Notes under the pieces: model-generated
The model's database searches: none
What the model was told of the DNA's origin: nothing
The model's input: only the letters and a program-made list of their open reading frames with translations
Shown here: in pieces, positions 1 to 10,888 of the stretch
Layout of the letters: every line of letters starts with the position of its first letter
Numbering within the stretch: position 1 is the first letter of the stretch
NCBI GenBank assembly: GCA_002794785.1
Contig: NBBA01000002.1
Coordinates: 1,426,001 to 1,490,000 of the forward strand
Origin: Coniferiporia sulphurascens
Lineage: Eukaryota > Basidiomycota > Agaricomycetes > Hymenochaetales > Hymenochaetaceae
Reading direction: 5' to 3'
DNA length: 64,000 nt
Program-made: the position numbers and the translations under genes

Positions 1-2647
1 TCCACCCATCCCTATGCGATAATTAGCCTGCTCTTGTTTCTTTGCCAAAAGTCCGGATTCGTCTCTGCGCACCCCCGCCCCCTCGAGTCGTTTTTCTCCT
101 CGACTCGTTCTACCTCTTAATTGCCGTCTCTGTACAATTGGCTTAAATAGCACTCCACTTGCATCTGTAACTTTTATTACGAGCGCCTTGTGCGGTGGGT
201 GTGAGCAAGGCATGGTGGTTCGTACCACAGTCGTGTCGGCGAAAATCATAATTGCTGATGTGCAGTGATCGACACGATCGGCCTCAAAACCCTACTACCA
301 GCAGTACTAGTAGCACTATAACCACCGTGATCGCAGCTAGAGCCAGGGCTGGCGGCTGCCTGATACATTGCTGTATACACAGGGTCAATGAGGAATATCG
401 ATCCCCTAACTTGCTTTACCCGGCAGGCTCTTTGCCTCAACTTATTGGGTCGCGCCGCCGCGATCAAAACGCCCCCCCCCCTTTGTGGTGGCGGCCCGTC
501 GTCTGCCCAGCTACTCCTTACTCTTATCGGCAGACTGATATCGATTGGATTGCGACTATGTGTCTGATCAATAGCTTAAATGCTAAGAGCCGTGAATCTA
601 CGACTCGGAAGTCGCCACTACCTGAGTGAGTAAAGTTTTCCTTCCCGGGATGCAATCGTGTACTTTAAGTGTATGACTCCCTTTTTTTGTTGACGTTCGT
701 TTTTCTTCCCTGCCTCGAGCCTAGAGTCTGACGATGTCCCTATGCTTTACCTCCGTTCGTACCCGTAGACTTGCGTCTTACTCATGACTTCTAACATGGG
801 TCATCGATTCGGTGCCCCGCTGGCAACTGGATTTAATATCAGACGAGCCAGAATGTGGCTTTTGCCTTCCCGCGAAGACTTGATCCTGCCAGACTGTCGC
901 TGGAGGAGGTTCTATCTACATCTCCGAAATGCTTCCGCTGTTCTACTCATGGATCACCATCTACGACTGATATGTCGTTTAGTCGGAGGCTAGATGTGGT
1001 GGACGCACGTCATTTCTGGATCTGAGCAGGCTTTTTGCTAGTGGATAAAGGTAGTGGAGGGTGCGGGTTTTCGATTTTACCATTTCGTGATTGTCTTCCG
1101 CGTCTTTTGACTGCTATATCGGTAAATCTTGCGTGATATGGCTTAAGCAGGCTGTCCCCTCCCGTTCCGGTACTGTATTGACGTTTTGACGATCACGTAA
1201 TTCCCTCTGCCTCAGAGGGTGTTGGACTTCGGCTTGTAAGGAACGATTAGACATCTGAGTTGTATTTCGTCTCTTAGAACCACCCGATCGGACTGGATGA
1301 TTAATTATATGTTTTAAGATGGTCTTTATAACCCGTATTACGCGGGGGCCGTCTTCACCGGCATGTGGTGTTGAATCCTGATCGTGTCATGAGTTTCTGA
1401 GTAAGAGAAGAAGTCAGAAATGCTTTTGGTTCCGTTCATGTCTCATCGTTCAACGGGTGAAAATATCTTCTTAACCATTCCGCGGAACATTTCGTGAATA
1501 GCGGTCGCCGCTATCCATCTCACGGTACTTGCACAGTAAGCGGGGATGGGTGATTTTTCTGAAGACCTTCTGGCCCGAGACAACCGGCGATTCGAAGGTG
1601 GCCCCTTTAAAGGTGGAAATGGTAATTTGGCATCACAGTGTTACATACATGTAGTTTCCGTATTACCGCGGCCGGATCGTATATTGAGCTATGAGAGCCG
1701 GGACCGTGTCAACGGGATTCTGGATCCGATATGACCGTTGGAAACTCCGTGATGAAGTAGCGAGATTAAAGGGCGTGTCGAGCTTAGTGCCCCGGCGCCC
1801 GTGAGGCTGGAACTTCCTATTCGTATTGACTGATCCGATCTTCTGAAGTGTTCATGTTATCCGCATGATAACGTTCTTTGAATAGTGAGTTCAGAAGTTA
1901 GCAATTTCAGGTCGAGGTCCTGTGGACTGCGGTACTGAAGATTCATTATCGACATCATACGAGGAGAACTGAAGCACCTTGGTGTGGAGAAAGGTCTTGC
2001 ATGTGCCCGATAAAAGGAAGCCTTATATAATATTGTTGGCGTTGACTTCTCCCGGAATTTTTACTGACTTTTACTGACTTTTAAGCTGTGTCAGTGTCGC
2101 TATATTTACCATTGTGCCTATTCTTCCGAGACGGTGTACCACTGGCAGTTGCGCGAAGTTCGAACTCGCTGAGAGGCGGTGGTGTTTCGAAGCGATTAAC
2201 TCTCGCTTCCAGCGATTCAGTAAGTCGGAAATCGAGTATTGGATTGTCTTGTATATGGAAATAGACGGATCATCATAATTCAATGGCATACTAGTATTGT
2301 GACGAACACTGCAGACCTGCCAGGTTTAAATCGTAATCGGGGCTTGCTATATACTTGGTAGGAAACCCGGCTAAGGCGCAGTCCAAATAGGTTCCTTGAC
2401 CGTTTTATTTGAGGACCCAAGATAGTTTGCATGGTCGATTGGAGTATTTGGTTTGGGGTCTATACTGCCAGTGGACAAAACCTGATTCAAGTTTGGGCTT
2501 TACACAGGTTGAGTGCCTGCTTACGACAACATGTGTTTACATAATTATTTTATTTACGGCTATTTACTCACTGGCAAACTTGACGGTGTGCGACTCTTCC
2601 TGGCCATTTAAACACCGTCTGTGACGACGTCGAGCTCGCTGTCTGCC
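1..2647. other. gene-free 5' region
   Basis: No open frame longer than about 125 codons and no recognisable protein motif is visible on either strand, and I saw no tRNA, snRNA or rRNA consensus. A short direct repeat (unit ttttactgac) lies near 2061-2080. The right end presumably holds the ATP4 promoter and 5' leader. The rest could be decayed repeat DNA, but I cannot show that from sequence alone. Confidence 0.5.
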
Positions 2648-3590
2648 ATGGCCTCTAGAGTCGCTGTATCATCGTTGCGCGCCGCTGGCAAGTATTTTTG
2701 CCTGTTTTCCTTGTGTTTTGCATGGTCTAATCACCTGTTACAGCGAGCAGGGTGCGCCCTGCATCGGCTGCGGTCGTCCTCCCTAAAGCCGTTCCTTCGT
2801 ATGTCTGTGCATTAGTTCGTCGCAGTATTAAGTATATAATTCGTTCTGCAGACGAAACATGTCATCTGATCGTCAACCGCCCGCTGAGCGCGCGTCCGCG
2901 ATTCTCAACTCCGTACCATCTTCAAGCCTTGCCTCCAAGACTGGCACCGTCGTCCTCAGCACCGGTCTTATGGCCGCTGCTATCTCCCAGGAGTTGTACG
3001 TCGTCAATGAAGAGACCGTCATTCTCGCGGGCTTCGTTATCCTAGCGGCCTCTATCGGCAAGGTACGACTCGCCTGTACAACGCGTTGCACCTGCTCTGA
3101 CCTTCCGGTTTTCGTTTAGTCTATCCGTGAACCGTACAAAAACTGGGCGGAGGGCCACATCGCCAAAATTCGTGGCATTCTCAATGGCGCACGGGCGGAG
3201 CACACCGAAGCTGTTAAAGAGCGTATCCAGTCTGTGGAGCAGATGAAGGACGTCGTCGCTATCACTGAGGGCCTCTTCACTCTGTCGAAGGAGACTGCAC
3301 AGCTCGAGTCAGAGGCCTTTGTGCAGCGTCAGCGCGTCGCACTAGCTTCCGAGCTCAAGACCGTTCTTGACAGCTGGGTCCGCTTCGAGCAGCAGGCGAA
3401 AGAGAGCGAGCAGGCCGAGTTGGCCAAGTCTATCATTGATACCGTTCTTAAGGGCATTAACAATGAGAAGACCCAACGTGAGATCCTTGCTGGCGCTGTT
3501 GCGGAGGTGGAGCGTGAGTCTCTTGTTTATTTTACTTTGGACATTCACTGACCATCTTGTGCAGAGCTGGTTAAGGCTAAGGCTATTTAG
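2648..3590 (+). CDS. ATP4: F1Fo ATP synthase subunit 4 (subunit b), mitochondrial
   Basis: Peripheral-stalk subunit b of mitochondrial ATP synthase; it anchors the F1 head to the membrane sector in the inner membrane. Four exons join in frame: 2648-2691, 2852-3062, 3120-3513 and 3565-3590, giving about 224 residues, close to the 244 of yeast Atp4. The N-terminus MASRVAVSSLRAAGK looks like a mitochondrial presequence. Two hydrophobic stretches follow (VVLSTGLMAAAISQELYV and VILAGFVILAASIG), with EPYKNWAEGHI after them, then a long charged helical tail typical of the stalk. The protein ends KAKAI. The first intron is 160 nt, longer than most in the window. The first ATG of the exon carrying the presequence was chosen. 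Splice sites are GT-AG and phase-consistent. Confidence 0.93.
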
Positions 3591-4314
3591 ATTTGCACTT
3601 GTCCCCTAAAGCATCACGTCTGAATAGATGTCGATTGTGACTTTAAAATCTAAGCATTCTATCTGTGTGTTATCCCATAATTTATCTTTGAGAGCACTCC
3701 CGGAGATTACGTCTGGCGCTCTTTCTATGTTTATGGTGAGTTTTATAATCTCATCATTTCATATCCCTCCCCTCCTCTTCGTCCACCGCAATCGATACCA
3801 TGATGAAATACCTAGTTCATCCTTGTTCTAAGAGCTCCAGGCATTCATATGCGCTGGGGTGAAGACGAATACTCGGGTAATCGGTTACATACCGTGAAAC
3901 TGATTTTGTCGCTTTGCTGTTCTCCTTTTAAACCTCGTCGCCTTTGTGTCTTGCGCATTTTTTCATCGGCTAATTGACTTTAATGTAGGGACTTCCAAGC
4001 AAGGAGTTGGGTAACGCAAGAACGCAAGATTGTCAATGTACAAAAATGCAGAGATTAAATATCGCTCTAGCCAGCAATATGCGATATATCGGCAAAAGTG
4101 CAGGTTGTATGGGGACAAATTGGGTATGGCAAAAGAACTGGTCTCATCACAGACAAGACGTTTTAGAAAACGACCCCAAAAGCGAAACCTGCGAACCTGC
4201 GCAGGTGTAAAGATGCGTGTCCAGCACGTAAATTTTGTACTAATCTCTTTGTTTCCGATGCTTGGATTCCAGCTAAGGCCAGCCTTATGTTGTTATCGAA
4301 TTGGATAAGGGTGA
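3591..4314. other. ATP4 / membrane-protein gene 3' intergenic
   Basis: Convergent 3' ends (ATP4 on plus, the 4.3-5.25 kb gene on minus). AT-rich, with only short open frames. Nothing else recognised. Confidence 0.5.
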
Positions 4315-5251
4315 TTATTGCTGTGCATGCATTCGAGACTCGTTCGCACCAGTGCCAGCGTCCTTATCACTCTCAAGCATAAGCACGTATACACCATTGA
4401 CGAGCGTCATTCTGTCTCCCTCCCCGACGTCGTCCCGTTTTGCGCTGATCATGCTCCATGCCTTTGTTTCTGCCTGTACGCGCTGCCGCTCGCCTTCGTG
4501 TCCCCGATTTCCGCCTTGGTCCTGCTGCATTTCATCCCTCCGTCGTTGGTGTGCCAGCGCTGGAAGAGCTGTACGAGGCGGCGACAAGTTAGAGGACTCG
4601 GCTGGTGCAACTTTCCCGTCAACATTTTGTTGAGGGCTTGTCAATCTCGCAGTGCTCTCTGTGTACAAATTTGTGCCTAGGCCGGAGGTGAGGAAGCTTT
4701 TACGCCGCACGCGCATGGAAAACGTAGAAGACGTGGATGGCTGGACGAGTGTCATATGGCGGATGGCGGCCTGCTGCACGTTCTGCAACCGACGCCGATG
4801 CCAATGCCAATAGAGAAATATGAGTAGCAGGATGGCAAAGAGCACAACGAGGGACGTAGCAATGGCGGCTGGGGCGTGGAGGAGGGCCCGCGAATGCAAT
4901 CTCGTGGATGCAATTTCTGAGGTAGCGGAGAGGATAGGTGTTGTCGCTGGTGATTGAGGAGGCATGATACTCCGCGGAGATGGCGAATGCATAAATGAAA
5001 GTAGTGGCGAAGGAGAGGAATTGTGACGAAGACGTCGGCGGTTGAAGGAATGGATGGGCAAATGGAACAGCTGAAGGTGGTGAGATGACCCCCCTCTTGC
5101 GGCCTATGCCAATAACTGGAGGCAAGTCGAAAGGAAGGTGTAGGGGCTGTTTCAAACGACTGTCGTCGTTGCGCGCCACACAAATAAAAGACAGAATGCG
5201 GAAAGCGAGAAGGAGGCAGAGGAAGGGGAAGGACAGCTGGCCCGCAAGCAA
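4315..5251 (-). CDS. single-pass membrane protein, unknown function (TM-A)
   Basis: Not recognised as a named family. Reading leftwards from 5251, a hydrophobic signal-like stretch (SFPFLCLLLAFRILSFICVA) is followed by a short ectodomain containing LHLPFDLPPVIGIGRKRG. A Pro/Ser/Thr-rich segment comes next, then a transmembrane helix (IATSLVVLFAILLLIFLY) with a basic stop-transfer WHWHRRRLQ, and a disordered tail of about 140 residues with RRKSFLTSG. The signal exon and the helix exon are in different frames. An intron at 4970-5033 (weak donor gtcttc, acceptor gcggag) joins them in phase, giving about 290 residues. No in-frame ATG is visible upstream of the signal-like stretch; the open frame begins at a TTG at 5251, so the true start may lie in an unseen 5' exon. 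TM-B next door has the same topology and a similar WHW-R-rich motif, which suggests paralogy. Confidence 0.6.
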
Positions 5252-5818
5252 TCTGGTTTTGCGCTTTCCAGTGGAAGGTGTAAATACATGTCTTAGTTCC
5301 CCAGGGGGTTCTCGCCGCTGGTCTATTAGCCCCTGCGGCCTAGGAGGTCGATCACATCAACAGCGGCCTTAGGTTGGAGAACTCACTTGCGTTTGTGGCG
5401 TCGCAGGCTAACAAAGTAACATATCCGACCCGGTGCGTGTGTCAGCTTACAGTATATGTTCTTTACGGCATTCTGATCTTGTGTACTTAGATCCTTTGCT
5501 GAAATCATCTCCAAAAAAATGAAACTGAGTGGCTGTTTACGTGCGCAGGTAAACGTGTATTGGATAGAATGTGTACCAAGGCATGCCGCAACCCCAGCGA
5601 AGGGGTGTGCTACAAGACACATTAGGATGAACTAAATGTGATTATGGGCAACTATCCCCTCTAAACTAACTTTCCCCGTATGGAATAGTCAAACCATCGT
5701 GCCAGTCCCATCTGCCCGCCAGCACTCCATCATGATTGCGGGCGGAAAGGCTGATCGTGGTCGGCCAAAGACAACTGACAGCCGTCGTCCTATCTTCCCC
5801 ATCTTCCGAGTTTGGTTG
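5252..5818. other. intergenic between TM-A and TM-B
   Basis: Presumed promoter and missing 5' exon region of TM-A plus the 3' flank of TM-B. I see no convincing coding exon here. Confidence 0.45.
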
Positions 5819-6963
5819 TCAGCGAGCAACCTCGACGATTGCGGAATAGGGTGTCTGGGCAAGCGAACTGGATGGACCTTGCCACCGCATCGGAGGCTGT
5901 CTTCGCGCCGGGCCTACTGCTGCTATCTGCTGGGCTGCCAGTGCCTGCGCTTGCATCGCTCTCTCTTTACGCTGTTTCTCCAGCCGGCGCCGGCGCCAGT
6001 GCCAGATAAGGAACGCCGCAAGGCTGCAGAAAAGTAGTGCGAAGAATCCTCCGAGGACGCCACCGATTATGTCTTTTATCGAGTGGTGGATGGATGATTC
6101 TATAGTCCCGATGGACGAGGACGGAGTCGTAAAGGATGCGAAGGATGGTGTGAAAGTCGGCGACGATATGGTCTGTGATGGCAGATAGACCGAAGAAGCG
6201 CTAGTTATACCAAGGAGAAGAGAAGGGGATCAGCTGGTGAGCGGGACGGGCGGAAGGGACTGAAACACCGTCCCACCTGGCGTTCGACACGGAAATCTTG
6301 ACGAAGTCGATATCGAGATGCGCGGGGTACTCTGTATCTGTTGCCGGCTCTGGAAAAAACGTGACCACGCATGTTGTAGTCTGGGACTCGTCGAGGTCTG
6401 TGAACGACCAGAAGTCCTTCGCGGGGGAGAAGACTCTTTCAAATAGCGTGCCAGACGGCTGCATGGAAACTGTGAGGTTGGCCGTCGCGTTCGACGTATC
6501 GGAGGTCTTGATGTACAACGCCGAACCTGAAGAAACGAGGGGCAACTCAATTTACGACCACCGCCTTTCGTTTAACTAATGGGGACCAAGAGCAATGCAC
6601 CTTTGAACGCGAAGAACATCTGGGGGAGTATGTACGCAAATTGAGCGCTGGGCCCGGTCGTAGTGCTCACGGAACCGTTGGACGATCCCGGAAGATCGAC
6701 GACCATCCTGCAGAACATTCCATCGTCAGCGCCGGAAACGAAGCTTTGAGCCAAAAATATCGAGCAGAAATTCCGAGACCTCACCAGGCCCCCGCACAAC
6801 CGTCCTCGTCAACCGTTGCATTGCACAACTCGGGGGTGTAAACCAGTTCGCTACGCGTGTTCTGGAAAGTCACGTTCTGTACAGCCCGAACACCATGTCG
6901 ATATGACGCCGAGGGCGGCCGGAAAACCAAAAACAACAATGCGGGGTAAGTCAGTTTACGCAT
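5819..6963 (-). CDS. type I membrane protein with extracellular domain (TM-B)
   Basis: Function unknown. Four exons assemble in frame: 6785-6963, 6601-6743, 6277-6526 and 5819-6200, giving 317 residues. The start MRKLTYPALLFLVF is a plausible signal peptide. The ectodomain has a few Cys (residues NATVDEDGCAGAC and DDGMFCRMV) and a segment FFAFKGSALYIKTSDTSNAT that reads like a fungal beta-sandwich surface domain. A Ser/Thr/Pro-rich stalk leads to a transmembrane helix (IIGGVLGGFFALLFCSLAAFLIW) with stop-transfer HWRRRRLEKQRKER, then a short Gln/Ala-rich tail. Intron 1 is only 41 nt. The juxtamembrane WHWRRRRL resembles WHWHRRRL of TM-A, suggesting a local duplication. Such proteins are common orphans in Agaricomycetes and are sometimes thought to be surface sensors; that role is inference. 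Confidence 0.72.
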
Positions 6964-7904
6964 CCCCCTCAGACGCTTACGCCGTGGTCATGCAGAAAAC
7001 GCGTGAGGGGGGCGGTCCCAAACAGCGAGCGGGGGGAGATCAGACACTACGTATTTAAGGTAGGCGAACTGAGCGCGCGGTTCGCGTAGTCATGAGGATA
7101 GTTTAGGGGTTCGAGTCGGTCGGCAATGGCCACTGAGAGCCCTGCCAGTGGAAGTCCCGCGAATGCAGCAGATGATAGCACCAATGGGCTTCGTCGGACC
7201 AGGCTTCCGAAAAAGATTCATTCAGTTTCGTCTTAGACGCTGGGAAAATACATCGAGCTTTGAGACGAGATCACTGTCTTCCCGGCTGCCCCCGGCAGGG
7301 CTTGATGATGCATTCATATTAATGATGTGCGCCGCATGAACTCTGTGTGTTCTTTCTTTCCTCTTCTGTCCGTCTTTTCTGCACCCCAAGCGTGCTTATT
7401 GGTATATGAACAGATACAAGTGCAATATCATTGAGTATCACCAAAAAACAAGAACAGTAAATCGTAAAAACACCGAATTGCGAAAACGCCCAAAATAAGA
7501 AGTAATAAGACACATGACAGTGTAAAAGTGAAAAGAGAGCTGTAACAGGAACACCCCCGTCGCAACGACGCACTCGGGTGCATATGCAAGCAAGGCAGAA
7601 TCGGGTATCGGCGGGAGGTGGCCCGCAACCTGTCTGGGCGGAATGAAGATGACAGTAGGAAAGGGTAAGACGCAACTCGTCAAATGATTTTACTCAGGGA
7701 CAGATAAAGCAACCAAACAACGTAGCCAGCAAGCGTTCAACACCTGGGGAGAGAAAAACATTCATGCAAACGGTCAGTGGAGGCCGGTCCACTCAATGGT
7801 CGTAAACACAAAGTTTCGGAACAAGTTAACACACTCTCAAGGTTTTTTTCATCGTGTAGCGGAAACTACGATTTTCCTGTTGGAAAAGCTTTCCACAACG
7901 TCGC
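6964..7904. other. intergenic between TM-B and TM-C
   Basis: Upstream region of TM-B and 3' flank of TM-C. Only short overlapping frames; no RNA gene or repeat recognised. Confidence 0.5.
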
Positions 7905-9990
7905 TCAGAATCCTCCGTACGCGTCTTCATCGTCGTACAAAGTCTCCGGGCGCCTCTTCTCCGAGACTTGGGAACGAGGGACTTCGGCACGCTGAGGCGC
8001 GGGCGCAACCACAGCGTTTTCCGCTACGAAACCAATTTCTACAGGCGTCTCGCGACCGTTGTGTGCATGGGACTCAACTCCGCTCACGAACTGGGCGCGC
8101 TGCGGGGAGTGCGGCACTGGGCTCAACGGAGGCAGATCGACTTTGGGCGAAGCACGTCCGAGTGGAGACGGCTCTTGCACTGCGCCCGCGGGATTGCGCA
8201 TGTTCGATGCATCGAAAGTGGCGCTACGTGGCGACGGTGTGGCGGGGAAATTATAATCAACCGGAGAGAACGCGCGCTGCGACATCTGAAGCTCGGGGAG
8301 AGTAGGCGGAATCGATGTGATACGGGTAGAAGGCTCGCGCGTGAGAGCAATAGGGTTCGCTGAGTGGAATTCTGAAGACGGGCGCGAGGGCTTAAAGTCG
8401 TCGCCCGCGTTATCCCCAAAGCTTTGTTTAACATCACCTCGAGAGTCGTCAAAGGGCGACACGTCCATTGGAGACCCAGAGTGATCCTCATAAACGGGGA
8501 GATTATGTCCGAATTCTTCGTGCTCGTCCCCTTCCGTAACTTGGTGTAGAGGCATAGGAGGAGGAATGTTCAATTGCTTAGATATAGCCGCATATTGCGC
8601 TGCCTGGAATGGCGTCACGCTCGCTCGGCTGAGGTCTGCATACTCTGCATCTTCGGGAATTGGCGGCGAGCCGGGATGATGAGAGTGTGCCATCGAATTC
8701 CCCCTTGAGAGAGTAGGCGTCGCCGCGTTGGATGGCGAGCGTATGAGTCTACCTTGTCCGTCAAATGCAGCCCCGCCATACGAGGCGACAGTCACTGGTG
8801 AACCCATAGGAGACTGGAACGCAGGGTTAAAGAAGGGAGCCGCGTTCGCGTATTGTCCTTGACCCTCCATATGAGCTGGCGGAAACGACGGTATAACCTG
8901 GCCAGGACCAAAGGACGGCGATGGCTGCGGTGATGCGAAGTCGTTGAACGGGCTGGGATTACCGAAAGGATAGCTTGGTTGGGGTGCATTCATGGGCTGC
9001 GTGTGCGAGGTGAAACCTGCCATGTTGCGACGCTCTATCATTGTTGGAGGGCGCGGTCCGCGACCACCACTGTTTCCACGGTAGAGCGACGGTGAGTCGT
9101 CTCTCAGTGCAACTGACTGGCGCCTGAAGTCTGCCGGGGAGAACTCCTCATCTTGGCGGCTCCAGCGTCGCTGAAATTAGAAAGATGATTAGTGAGATCC
9201 CGATTACGAAAGAGGAAAAAATAGCCGAGCTCACGAAGAAAAACACAATTATCCCAGCCAGCACGGCAACACCAACGATACTTGCCGCTGCTATACCAAC
9301 GATACCAGCTGTGCTCACTCCCGACGTAGCAGTCGTACTCGCCGTCTGGGATGCAGCTGATCTAGTTAAGCTGCCTGAAATAGCAGCTACCGCAGTCCCG
9401 CCGAGCGTGGTAGTGACGTACGCCGTGGCTGGACTGCTGGGTAATGGGGTTGACAGAGGCGTAGTCACCTAAAAGCCAGATAAGGTCAAGAATCTCAGAT
9501 AGGAGATACAATACTGTTTACCGGAGGCTTTATCACGGGTGTGGTACTGGTGGTCTTTGAGGTAGTAGTAGTACTTGAGGTCGTGCTCGTGCTCGTGCTC
9601 GTGCTTGTGCTTGACGTTGTAGTTATACTTGCGGAAGTCGCAGTGGTTGACGTCGTAGTGCTAGAAGTACTAACTGGTTTGATTGACGTGCTCAACAAAG
9701 TCGACGTAACGGGCGTATGAGGCCCGATCGGCAAAGGCTGGGTCGCTGTTCTGATCTTAGCTTACCTTCGAAGTCAATATTTATATGCTACACTCACGGG
9801 TCGTAGAAGTCACCGCCGCTGGGGGAGTAGACGTAGGTGCTACATTGGTCGACGTCTGAAAAGGCGGTTCAACGGCCGTAGGAGTAGTCCAAATCGCAGT
9901 GGGACTGAAGCGAGCCTTGAGAACGTTATCACGCCTCACATGACGCTGTAGGCGCGCTTTCTTCGCGAGCTGGTCATTTGAAGACGACAT
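7905..9990 (-). CDS. mucin-like single-pass membrane protein (TM-C)
   Basis: Four exons fit in phase: 9798-9990, 9522-9745, 9235-9468 and 7905-9170, giving 638 residues. A basic N-terminus (KKARLQRHVRRDN) is followed by a long Ser/Thr-rich stretch of about 110 residues, coded partly by a hexanucleotide repeat. A transmembrane helix (AGIVGIAAASIVGVAVLAGI) is followed by FFFRRWSRQDEEFSPADF and a Pro/Ser-rich, disordered cytoplasmic tail of over 400 residues ending DDEDAYGGF. The layout (heavily O-glycosylatable ectodomain, one helix, long tail) resembles Mid2/Wsc-type cell-wall stress sensors, but no WSC domain or cleavable signal peptide is visible, so that role is only an analogy. Introns are 53-64 nt and GT-AG. 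The ATG at 9990 was preferred because the frame upstream of it looks non-coding. Confidence 0.75.
9582..9612. repeat. hexanucleotide microsatellite in TM-C
   Basis: Units of gtgctc, drifting to gtgctt at the right end. On the minus strand they encode alternating Ser-Thr in the mucin-like ectodomain. Copy number changes here would lengthen or shorten the stalk without shifting the frame. Confidence 0.85.
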
Positions 9991-10888
9991 TGTGTACAGA
10001 AATGTTCTTTTGTCGATTTTCAAAGTCGTACCACGTCAAGAACACGGGCGGAAAAAGGAAAGTCTTGCAAAAGGAATGACAAAAGAAAGGACAGTGGTGT
10101 TCTGTAGAGAACAGAGAGGGGAAGATATACTGGACCCGGGGGAGACGACCGCGACAACGTCGAGCGGGGGTTGGGATCGTTAGTCGTCGTTGTGAAGAAC
10201 GACGAGCAAAGGATAAGTGATGGTCGGCATCTGCCGATACTTCGCACTCCGCCATCATGATTCTCTAAGTACAAGAGCGGCACAAGCTCGAGCTCGCTTT
10301 CCTCCGTCTTTGAATTGCTCAGGCTCGGATTCATTATCCGTTCGAGACTCAGGGGGGAATCACAAATCGGAATACATACCTGGTCGTAGCCGCACTGCGT
10401 CCGGGGAAGTTCATAAAGGTCCAGAGCATTCCGATGGACGGGCAGTTTTGTCCGGACCACGGGGGTAATACGCGGTTCCTGGAAAATGCAGTCAACACAA
10501 CTCTGGGTATATGCCCGACGTGGGTATGATGTCCGGGGAATACGTTTTGCGCCAGGACATGTTGCGTCGGTGAAGCTCCCTCGGGCACACAAAAAATCAA
10601 ATGTAGTATTAATCAATTGACGGCGCGTTCTGGTTTTCTATATATAGTCGATATCTCCGAAATACGTAAGTAAAATGCCTTTATGCGGGAAAAGGATCGA
10701 CAATCTGCGCGTTGTGAATCTGCCAAGAACGGGTTATTTTTGAAAACATGCGCCCTGGAATCCCACGGGGTTGCATGCCTGGTCTACTGATCCATCTTAC
10801 TTACCGATGCTAGGCATGGCGTACCCCCCTTCATTTAAATTCACATTCTCTCCTCCACCCTCCATCCTTCCGGTCTTTGGCCCCCCCT
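9991..10888. other. divergent promoter region, TM-C / GT61
   Basis: Holds the 5' flanks of two divergent genes. Several overlapping frames of up to about 200 codons exist but show no recognisable protein and are probably chance. A TATA-like stretch (tatatatag) lies near 10640. Confidence 0.45.

Noticed and set aside
7107..7125. ggggttcgagtcgg, resembling a tRNA T-loop
   Set aside because: No acceptor stem or A box at the required spacing.
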